A stretch of DNA of 10,898 nt from contig MNXL01000111.1 in the NCBI GenBank assembly GCA_001871755.1, forward strand, positions 1 through 10,898. The letters run 5' to 3'. The position numbers and the translations under genes were made by a program. The stretch comes from Anaerolineae bacterium CG2_30_64_16. Lineage in GTDB: Bacteria; Chloroflexota; Anaerolineae; CG2-30-64-16. This document shows positions 4,891-10,898 of the stretch, piece after piece; the stretch's first letter is position 1; every line of letters starts with the position of its first letter. A model generated the notes under the pieces. It saw only the letters and a program-made list of their open reading frames with translations, was not told the DNA's origin and did not search any database.

Positions 4891-5418
4891 TCAGTCTCGT
4901 GATGAAACCATCGGCACTCCGTGCCGGGCCGCGTGCCCCAATTCATCGAAATGGGCTTGTAGGGCCGTCTGCACGGCCAGGGGCGCCAGGCCGGAGATGT
5001 CGCCCCGCAATGCCGCAATCTCCTTCAGGATGGTCGAACTCAGATAGGCATACTCCAGGCTGGTCATCAGGCTGACGAACTCGATATCCGGCGCGAGTTT
5101 CTTGTTGGTCAACGCCATCTGGAACTCGAACTCGAAGTCCGAGATGGCCCGCAACCCCCGCACCATGACCGACGCGCCGATCTCTCGGGCAAACGCGACG
5201 GTGAGCCCCTGGTAGGGCAGCACGCGCACGTTGGCCAGGTGGGCGAGCGCCCCTTTGGCCAGGGCGACGCGCAGCGCGGTGTCCAACAGCAGCATCTTGG
5301 GCGGGCTGTCGTAAATCCCGATCACCAACTCGTCGAACAGAGTTGCCGCACGGGCCGCGATGTCCACGTGGCCGTTGTGAATCGGGTCAAAAGTGCCTGG
5401 ATATAGGGCACGGATCAT
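4891..5418 (-). CDS. coaD: Pantetheine-phosphate adenylyltransferase CoaD
   Basis: Penultimate enzyme of CoA synthesis: 4'-phosphopantetheine plus ATP gives dephospho-CoA and pyrophosphate. The nucleotidyltransferase signature Y-P-G-T-F-D-P-I-H-N-G-H (6-17) includes Thr9 and the HxGH motif (His14, His17). Lys41, R-G-L-R (87-90), the F-E-F-E-F-Q-M-A stretch (95-102), the N-K-K-L block (105-108) and S-S-T-I-L-K-E (127-133) follow in family order. At 175 aa it is slightly longer than the common 155-165 aa, with an extended tail. The family's usual I-S-S-T-x-V-R is L-S-S-T-I-L-K here, a conservative change. The ATG at 5418 has AAAGGA with a 7-nt spacer. The 192-nt gap to recG holds a palindromic repeat element, so coaD may have its own transcript, but I see no clear promoter there. 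Confidence 0.96.
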   Translation of the reverse strand: MIRALYPGTFDPIHNGHVDIAARAATLFDELVIGIYDSPPKMLLLDTALRVALAKGALAHLANVRVLPYQGLTVAFAREIGASVMVRGLRAISDFEFEFQMALTNKKLAPDIEFVSLMTSLEYAYLSSTILKEIAALRGDISGLAPLAVQTALQAHFDELGHAARHGVPMVSSRD

Positions 5419-5467
5419 AGCCAGTCCTTTGAATCGGCAAATCGGCGAGCCTGTCCTGAAAATCGCA

Positions 5468-5554
5468 CCTAACCCCCCAACCCCCTTCCCTGCGAGGGAA
5501 GGGGGAGCCGCACTTCCCCCTCTCCTGGCAGGAGAGGGGGGCAGGGGGGTGAGG
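5468..5554. repeat. C/G-rich double-hairpin intergenic element
   Basis: Two perfect hairpins stand side by side: CCCCCTTCCC / GGGAAGGGGG at 5481-5490 and 5496-5505, and CCCCCTCTCC / GGAGAGGGGG at 5516-5525 and 5531-5540. Each has a 10-bp stem extendable to 11 bp (T-A) around a 3-nt loop. They are enclosed by near-perfect 11-bp inverted ends, CCTAACCCCCC (5468-5478) and GGGGGGTGAGG (5544-5554), with 10 of 11 matching. This is a REP- or MITE-like element of a type I recall as common between genes in Anaerolineae. On the minus strand no T-run follows, so it is not an obvious terminator. The rest of the recG-coaD gap (5419-5610) shows nothing else. Confidence 0.8.
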
Positions 5555-5610
5555 TTTTCATGCGCCGTGGCGCCGGGCGCGCGTAGTCACCGGGTCAGCA
5601 AACCAACCAC

Positions 5611-8331
5611 CTAACTCGCGTCCACGGCGCTGGCCCAAAACGTAGCGACTTGCGCGGCCAATGCGCGATGTTCGGGTAGCTCCAACTGCGGGTCGCGCTC
5701 GAACAGGCGCTGAGCGGAGGATCGAGCCGCCTCCAACGTCCGCAAGTCGCTCAGCTCGGCTGTACGCAGCGCCGGGATGCCGCTCTGGCGGGCGCCGAAG
5801 AAGTCACCCGGCCCGCGCATCTCCAGATCGATCTGCGCCAGGGCAAAGCCGTCGTTGCTTTGCTCCAGCGCGTGCAGGCGCTTCAGGCTCTCACCCTCGG
5901 TCGCGTCGGAGATCAGGACACAGTAGGACGCGTGCTGGCCCCGGCCGACGCGGCCCCGGAACTGATGCAATTGGGCCAGGCCGAACCGCTCGGCGCCCTC
6001 GATCAAGATCACGGTGGCGTTGGGCACATCGATGCCGACCTCGACGACGGACGTGGCGACCAGAACATCGAGCTCGCCGCGGCTGAAAGCCCGCATGACA
6101 CCCTCCTTCTCCTCGCCTTTCATGCGGCCATGCAGCAATCCCAGGCGCAGGTTGGGGAAGATTTCGTTCTGGAGGCGGGCATGTTCCTGCACCGCAGCGT
6201 TGCCGTCGCCAGTTTCTGTCTCCTCCACCAGCGGGTAGACGATGAAGGCCTGCTGGCCGCTGGCCGCCTGCCGACCGATGAAGCCGTAGACGCGTTCGTG
6301 CTGGTCGGATGTCAGCCATTTGGTTTTCACCGGCGTGCGGCCGGCAGGCATCTCGTCGATCACCGAGATGTCCAGATCACCGTAGATGGTCAGGGCCAGG
6401 GAGCGCGGGATGGGAGTGGCGCTCATGACCAGGACATGCGGCGGGAGCCCTTTGTGACGCAATGCCGCGCGCTGCTCGACCCCGAAGCGATGTTGCTCGT
6501 CCACGACGGCCACGGCCAATTCCCGGAAAACTACGTTTTCCTGAATCAATGCATGGGTACCCACGGCGATGTCGATCTTGCCCGCGGCCAGGGCCGCCAA
6601 CGCCGCGTCGCGTTCAGATCGACGCATGCTCCCGGTCAGCAGGGTCACCTGAATCGGTTGGCCGGTCAGTGGATGGGGCAGATTGGCGAACAGGGCGCCG
6701 AACGAGCGGGCGTGCTGTTCGGCCAGGATTTCTGTGGGCGCCATGATCGCGGCCTGGGTCCCGTTCGCGACTGCGGCCCATAGCGCGGCCGCAGCTACGG
6801 CGGTCTTTCCCGACCCGACATCCCCCTGGAGCAAGCGGCTCATCGGCCGGCTGCCGCCCAGGTCCGCGGCGATGTCCCCCAATACCCGGCGCTGAGCGGC
6901 CGTCAGTGAGAAGGGCAGGGCGGCCAGGAACGGCGCAAAGACCGCGTCATCGGCGCGCAGGGTGCGGGCGGGCTGGTCCCGGAATCGCTTGCGGTGGCCC
7001 AGGATGCCCAATTGCAGGATGAAGAACTCATCGAAGCTGAGCCGGCGGTGGGCGGCCTGCAACCGCTCCTGGTTGACGGGGAAGTGAATCTGCTCCAAAG
7101 CCTCAGAGAGCGGCAGCAGGCGGTTCTCTCGGCGCACCGCCTCAGGCAGGAAATCGTCCAGGTTGACCGTCCAGGCGTCCACGGCCTTGCGGATCACCCG
7201 CCGCAGCCAACGCGCGGTGATGCCTTGGGTGAGCGGGTACACGGGTACCAGCCGGCCGGTGTGCACCTGGCTCTTCTCCAACGGCTCGAACTCCGGGTTG
7301 CGCATCAGCAGCCGCCCCCGATAGCTGTCCACCTTGCCGCTGAAGCTGAAGGCCCGACCCGCGCGCAGTCTGCGTTCGACATACGGATTGAACCAGGTCA
7401 TCTCCATCTGGCCTGTGCCATCACCGACCACCGCGGTGATCATGCGGCGGTCGCCGTCGCGATTGTCACCGATGGTGCGGGCTTTCAGCTCCCAGACGGT
7501 GCCGATCACGGTCACCTCTTCGCCGTATTCCAATGTGTCGATGGTGCGCAGGAGGCTGTAGTCGTCGTACCGCCGCGGCAACAGGTAGAGCAGATCGCGC
7601 ACCGTGTTCACGCCGAGCCTGGCCAGCTTCTGGGCAAAGGTGACGCCGATATTCGGCAGCCGCGTGACCGGCGCGTCCAGCCCACCGCTTGGCGCCTGGG
7701 CCGGCGTCTGGGGTTCGGCAGCCTTGGCGACCGGCGGCCGCACCGGGGCGACCGCACGGCCGGTCGAAAGCGCTGCATGGTTGGGCGCGGAAGCCCGCGG
7801 TTCGGTTTCCGGTTTGCTCAGGGCCGGCATGGGGCGAGTGGGCGCCGGCTCCGGGGGCGCGCTGACCTCTGATGCGGGCGGCGCGGGTTTGCTGAGCGGC
7901 GGCAACGCGATCTCTTCGGCCGCTGGCTCCCCCGGCACTGGCACGGGCGCTGGCTCCGGCGCGGGGGCCGGCCGACTGATGGGTGGTAGCGCCGCGGGGC
8001 GGGCCTCGGGCGCGAGGACTTGCGCTGTGTCGGTGGTCAGCGTCTCCGAGGCGGTGGCATCTCTGGTTCGCCGCACGATCTGATCGAGGATCCGCTCACG
8101 GGCGGCCGGGTCGTCGATCGCCGGATAGCCGAGCAGCAGGGATACGATCTCCGAAACCGCGGCCGGGTTGCGCGCCTCGGCCTGCGCGTCGGCCTCCCAG
8201 CGGCTGGCAAACTTGTCCAGCCCGCCGATGACGGCCTTGTTGCGATAGCCCTGTTTGCGCTCCAGGCTCAGAACTTTCAGCAAACGGGAGAAAGCGTTGT
8301 TGCTCATATGAGATGGCTCGACACGCGTCAC
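5611..8331 (-). CDS. recG: ATP-dependent DNA helicase RecG with long N-terminal extension
   Basis: Branch-migrating helicase that regresses stalled replication forks and processes Holliday-type junctions. It is 906 aa against about 680-700 in most bacteria. Residues 10-95 are a helical N-terminal part. Residues 106-218 are Pro/Ala-rich linker with three degenerate units (ALPPISRPAP at 114, ALPPLSKPAP at 142, MPALSKPETE at 168). The conserved body starts at L-P-N-I-G-V (225), followed by the wedge domain with P-R-R-Y-D-D-Y. The helicase core has Walker A G-D-V-G-S-G-K-T (503-510), the D-E-Q-H box (611-614), S-A-T-P (637-640), V-E-V-G-I-D-V-P (763-770), and motif VI Q-F-R-G-R-V-G-R-G (790-798), then a normal C-terminus. 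The GTG at 8331 is chosen because it overlaps the degV stop (GTGA) and has AGGAG 4 nt upstream. ATG at 8307 is an alternative with a weaker site. All core motifs are intact, so the enzyme should be active. Confidence 0.96.
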   Translation of the reverse strand: MTRVEPSHMSNNAFSRLLKVLSLERKQGYRNKAVIGGLDKFASRWEADAQAEARNPAAVSEIVSLLLGYPAIDDPAARERILDQIVRRTRDATASETLTTDTAQVLAPEARPAALPPISRPAPAPEPAPVPVPGEPAAEEIALPPLSKPAPPASEVSAPPEPAPTRPMPALSKPETEPRASAPNHAALSTGRAVAPVRPPVAKAAEPQTPAQAPSGGLDAPVTRLPNIGVTFAQKLARLGVNTVRDLLYLLPRRYDDYSLLRTIDTLEYGEEVTVIGTVWELKARTIGDNRDGDRRMITAVVGDGTGQMEMTWFNPYVERRLRAGRAFSFSGKVDSYRGRLLMRNPEFEPLEKSQVHTGRLVPVYPLTQGITARWLRRVIRKAVDAWTVNLDDFLPEAVRRENRLLPLSEALEQIHFPVNQERLQAAHRRLSFDEFFILQLGILGHRKRFRDQPARTLRADDAVFAPFLAALPFSLTAAQRRVLGDIAADLGGSRPMSRLLQGDVGSGKTAVAAAALWAAVANGTQAAIMAPTEILAEQHARSFGALFANLPHPLTGQPIQVTLLTGSMRRSERDAALAALAAGKIDIAVGTHALIQENVVFRELAVAVVDEQHRFGVEQRAALRHKGLPPHVLVMSATPIPRSLALTIYGDLDISVIDEMPAGRTPVKTKWLTSDQHERVYGFIGRQAASGQQAFIVYPLVEETETGDGNAAVQEHARLQNEIFPNLRLGLLHGRMKGEEKEGVMRAFSRGELDVLVATSVVEVGIDVPNATVILIEGAERFGLAQLHQFRGRVGRGQHASYCVLISDATEGESLKRLHALEQSNDGFALAQIDLEMRGPGDFFGARQSGIPALRTAELSDLRTLEAARSSAQRLFERDPQLELPEHRALAAQVATFWASAVDAS

Positions 8332-9176
8332 CGGTCTCCTTCGTAGACGATCACCCCCATCGCTTTGGGGCCGATATGGACTGCCAGCGATGGCGGGTAG
8401 CCAATGACCGGGAACTCACGCGCCGGGAAAACCAGTTCCAGTCGTTCCAGGAGTTGCGCAGTTTCGGTCTCAAACTCGTGCTGAATCACAAACATCTGCT
8501 CGACGTGGGAGAACTCGATGATGAACTCGTACAGTTTGTCAACTGCGCGGCCGTAGTTGCGCACCTTTTCGATGGGCAGCAGGTCGCCGTCCTCCATGGT
8601 GGAGAACGGTTTCAGGCCCAACATGGTGCCCAACAGGGTTTGCGCGGACCCGAGCCGGCCCCAGGCCTCCAGATATTCGAGCGTGTCGGAGAAGACCAGG
8701 GCGTACATGTGCGGTATCATGCCCCGGACGATCCGCACCACTTCGGCCTGAGCCGCGCCGGCCGCCGCGGCGCGCGCCGCGGCCTCGACGATCAGGCCCA
8801 GGCCAGCGGACGTGGTGGCGGTATCCAGGATGACGATCCGTTGCCGGCCCATGAAGCTCCCGGCCGCCTCACGCGTGACCTCGGCGATGTCGTTCAGCGC
8901 GCTGGAGATGTGGATGCAGATGATCCGATCGCTGGTTTGGCCCAGCCGGGCGAACAGCTTCTGCATCTGATCCACCGAGGGTGCGTCCACATAGACCCCT
9001 TTTTGGTCCTGAGCCAGCTTGCGCAGAAAAGCTTCATCGGTGAAGTTGACGCGTTCAGGGTAGGTTTGCCCGCCGACGTGGATCGGCAACGGCACCACTT
9101 CGATGCCCAATTCCTCGATCACGTCTGGGTTCGGGAAGAAGGCGTTGCTATCGGTTACGATTTTGACCTGTGCCAC
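8328..9176 (-). CDS. DegV family lipid-binding protein (FakB-type partner of FakA)
   Basis: DegV proteins bind one fatty acid and, as FakB, present its carboxylate to the kinase FakA for conversion to acyl-phosphate. The 282 aa are the usual length. Seen are the opening V-K-I-V-T-D-S (4-10), A-P-S-V-D-Q-M (65-71, usually T-S-Q-P-S), L-D-T-A-T-T-S-A-G-L-G (117-127), and S-D-T-L-E-Y-L-x-x-W-G-R-L-G (163-176). L-G-L-K-P-F (186-191) and V-H-I-G-P-K-A-M-G (266-274) follow. Arg174 and His267 align with residues that contact the carboxylate in studied FakB proteins. Departures are that the normal S-S-x-L-S-G-T-Y loop reads S-S-A-L-N-D-I-A (91-98), GGR reads WGR, and GPG reads GPK, so the pocket entrance differs. 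The GTG at 9176 has GGAG 6 nt upstream. It sits 18 nt after fakA, which strongly supports a FakA partner. Ligand preference cannot be read. Confidence 0.9.
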   Translation of the reverse strand: MAQVKIVTDSNAFFPNPDVIEELGIEVVPLPIHVGGQTYPERVNFTDEAFLRKLAQDQKGVYVDAPSVDQMQKLFARLGQTSDRIICIHISSALNDIAEVTREAAGSFMGRQRIVILDTATTSAGLGLIVEAAARAAAAGAAQAEVVRIVRGMIPHMYALVFSDTLEYLEAWGRLGSAQTLLGTMLGLKPFSTMEDGDLLPIEKVRNYGRAVDKLYEFIIEFSHVEQMFVIQHEFETETAQLLERLELVFPAREFPVIGYPPSLAVHIGPKAMGVIVYEGDR

Positions 9177-9194
9177 GGTTCACTCCGCAAGCGC

Positions 9195-10898
9195 TCATTC
9201 GGCTGAGATAATGTAGTGATAGAACGGTTGCCCACCGTTGACGATCTCGATTTCCTGTGCGGTGTACGATTCGCCCAGGGCTGCCTGCAACGCCTCGGCC
9301 GTCTCGGCGTTGGTGGGTTCCCCGTAATACAGGGTGATGACCTCAAGCTCTTCGGCCGCCATCTGCTCCAGCAGGATCTTGACGACCTCTTCCGCGTTAG
9401 GCCCGGTGGTCGTGAGGTTGTCATTCAGCAATCCGATGACGTCACCAGCCTTCACATCGATGCTGTCGTTCGGGAACGAACCGAAATGGGCGTCCTGCAC
9501 CGCGACGGTGACCTCGCCCGTCTGGACGTGGCTCAGTGCGGCGGTCATGGTGCGGACGTTGTGGTCCAGTTCGGCGTGCAGGTTGAGCGCCAGCAGCCCG
9601 CTGATGCCCTGGGGCACGCTCTTGCTGGGCACCACCGCGACCGCCTTGCCGGCGCTCTCGTCCTGCTCGATCAGCGCCTGAGCTTGTTGGGCGGCCATGA
9701 TGATGTTGCCGTTGTTCGGCAGAATGATAACTTGGTCGGCAGGCAGCCGTTGGATGGCCTCGTAAAGCTCTTGCGTGCTCGGGTTCATGGTTTGGCCGCC
9801 GGAGACGACGATGTGCGCCCTCAGGCTCTTGAAGACCCGGGCCAGACCCGGCCCCGGCGCGACGACGATGATGCCGGGTCCCTCGATCGGTTCGAGCGGC
9901 TCCTCCAGCGCTGGACTGGGGGGCGGGCTTGGAGCGGTCTCGAATCGCGGCGGCGCCGGATCGTAGCCCGCCGGCATCGGCTGCGGGGAACGCAGCTCCG
10001 GGATCTGCATGTCGTCCATGTTCTCCACGATCACGTCGGTGACAAAGCCCAGGCCGATGGCGTAGGAGAGGGGCACGCCGGGGTTGGGCACGTGGACGTG
10101 CACCTTGACCACATGTTCGTCACCTTCGACCAGCGGGTAGTCCCCCATGGCGGAGATTTGCTCTCGGATGGCGTCCACGTCCAACGCCTGGCCCTCGACC
10201 AGGAACTGAACGTCGAAGCCGTAGACCCGCGGGGGCAACGCGCGCTGGCCCTTGCACGGGCGCGTCGGGGCCGCCGGCGCCACGATCGGCTCGATGACTG
10301 GGCCGCCCACCTCGATGGTCTTGCCCAGCAATGCGTAATAGATCCCTTCCAGGATGTAGTACAGCCCTTTGCCGCCGCTGTCCACCTTGCCGGCCTGCGC
10401 CAGCACCGGGAGCAGGTTGGGTGTGTTGGCCACCGCCTCGTCAGCGGCTTTCAGCGCCCGGACCATGACGAAGTGCAGGTCCACGTCGACCTCGGCGGCG
10501 TTCTCGGCGGCGGCCGCGGCCTCCCGCACGACGGTCAGGATGGTGCCTTCCACGGGACGATTGACGCCCTTGTAAGCGACGCGGCTGCCCTCGACCAGCG
10601 CGGCCGCGAAGCGTGGGCCGGTCAGGGTCGTCTCATTGTCCAGCCTGCGGGCCATGCCCCGCAGGATCTGGGAGAGGATCACGCCGGAGTTGCCGCGTGC
10701 GCCCATGAGTGCGCCGTGGGCCGCGGCTTTGGCAACCTCACCGGTGCTGCGCAGGCTGTCGGCCGTGATCTCCTGGCAGGCCGACCTCATCGTCAGCAAC
10801 ATGTTCGTGCCCGTATCGCCGTCTGGCACCGGGAAGACGTTCAGGGCGTTGACGATTTCGTGATGACGGTCGAGCCAGGCGAGGCCCGCGTGGAGTAG
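9195..10898 (-). CDS. fakA: Fatty-acid kinase catalytic subunit FakA (DAK2 domain), N-terminus beyond window
   Basis: Cytosolic kinase that phosphorylates FakB-bound fatty acids for phospholipid synthesis. The frame is open through 10898, so the first residues are missing; 567 codons are visible (numbered here from the window edge). The DAK2 ATP/Mg site V-P-D-G-D-T-G-T-N-M is at 24-33, and M-G-A-R-G-N-S-G-V-I-L-S-Q is at 65-77. R-P-V-E-G-T-I and D-S-G-G-K-G-L follow at 114-120 and 173-179. The middle domain runs from Y-G-F-D-V-Q-F (226-232) to K-V-H-V-H-V-P-N-P-G (265-274). A proline-rich linker (about 306-341) then leads to the C-terminal FakA-type domain beginning V-A-P-G-P-G-L and V-S-G-G-Q-T-M-N-P (365-373). 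An apparent GTG start at 10829 is an internal Val of the DAK2 motif: the codons upstream of it read H-H-E-I-V-N-A-L-N-V-F-P, a family signature. The Cys seen in the middle-domain motif of Firmicutes FakA is Asp here. Confidence 0.93.
   Translation of the reverse strand, partial: LLHAGLAWLDRHHEIVNALNVFPVPDGDTGTNMLLTMRSACQEITADSLRSTGEVAKAAAHGALMGARGNSGVILSQILRGMARRLDNETTLTGPRFAAALVEGSRVAYKGVNRPVEGTILTVVREAAAAAENAAEVDVDLHFVMVRALKAADEAVANTPNLLPVLAQAGKVDSGGKGLYYILEGIYYALLGKTIEVGGPVIEPIVAPAAPTRPCKGQRALPPRVYGFDVQFLVEGQALDVDAIREQISAMGDYPLVEGDEHVVKVHVHVPNPGVPLSYAIGLGFVTDVIVENMDDMQIPELRSPQPMPAGYDPAPPRFETAPSPPPSPALEEPLEPIEGPGIIVVAPGPGLARVFKSLRAHIVVSGGQTMNPSTQELYEAIQRLPADQVIILPNNGNIIMAAQQAQALIEQDESAGKAVAVVPSKSVPQGISGLLALNLHAELDHNVRTMTAALSHVQTGEVTVAVQDAHFGSFPNDSIDVKAGDVIGLLNDNLTTTGPNAEEVVKILLEQMAAEELEVITLYYGEPTNAETAEALQAALGESYTAQEIEIVNGGQPFYHYIISAE

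Noticed and set aside
5481..5540. Intrinsic terminator downstream of recG
   Set aside because: The hairpins are strong, but no T-rich tract follows on the minus strand, and the nested inverted ends fit a repeat element better.
9216..10898. A 560-codon open frame on the plus strand, and similar long plus-strand frames at 8313-9206, 6994-7872 and 5860-6783
   Set aside because: They lie opposite fakA, degV and recG, whose conserved motifs are unmistakable. Their products are biased mixtures of His, Arg, Asp, Gln and Gly with no family signature, as expected for antisense frames in high-GC coding DNA.

Overview
The window is a 10.9 kb, high-GC stretch of a bacterial chromosome. Every convincing gene lies on the minus strand, so the text below follows transcription from high to low coordinates. 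The organism is most likely a member of the Chloroflexota (Anaerolineae-like). This is inferred from the gene order coaD - SepIVA-like coiled-coil - yceD - rpmF, which is shared with Actinobacteria, from the long proline-rich linkers in RecG and FakA, and from three kinds of intergenic repeat (dyad elements, heptamer arrays, a C/G-rich double hairpin) of a style I remember from such genomes. The phylum call is inference, not proven by the sequence.

Layout. (1) 10898-8328: fatty-acid kinase subunit FakA (cut by the window end) and a DegV/FakB-type lipid-binding partner 18 nt downstream. (2) 8331-5611: recG, overlapping the degV stop by 4 nt (GTGA), with an unusually long N-terminal part. (3) 5610-5419: an intergenic element of two perfect C/G-rich hairpins inside longer near-perfect inverted ends. 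(4) 5418-4370: coaD and a SepIVA/DivIVA-like coiled-coil protein. (5) A textbook sigma-70 promoter (TTGACA, 17 nt, TATAAT) whose -35 box contains the stop codon of the coiled-coil gene, driving yceD and rpmF (4243-3491). (6) 3490-3189: two tandem 102-bp copies of a dyad-ended (MITE-like) repeat. (7) fabD (3188-2247), a 167-nt gap made largely of 7-bp repeats, and fabG (2079-1336). (8) asp23, nusB and a long TatA-type gene (1243-1, cut by the window start), closely packed.

How the genes fit together. FakA/FakB activate free fatty acids to acyl-phosphate. CoaD makes dephospho-CoA, the precursor of CoA and of the ACP prosthetic group. FabD and FabG load malonyl units and reduce beta-ketoacyl-ACP. 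The yceD-rpmF pair is the usual neighbour of fatty-acid genes, but plsX, fabH and acpP, which often sit in this cluster, are absent here; the tandem repeat pair occupies the place where plsX-fabH would be expected. RecG, NusB, Asp23, the SepIVA-like protein and Tat are growth-linked housekeeping functions.

I found no new defence, mobile or biosynthetic system. The parts worth a second look are the promoter/operator-like region at 4323-4373, the three different intergenic repeat types, and several lineage-type departures in conserved proteins (FakA, FakB, RecG, TatA). Five of the ten genes whose starts are visible begin with GTG (tatA, yceD, rpmF, recG, degV); the start of fakA lies outside the window.
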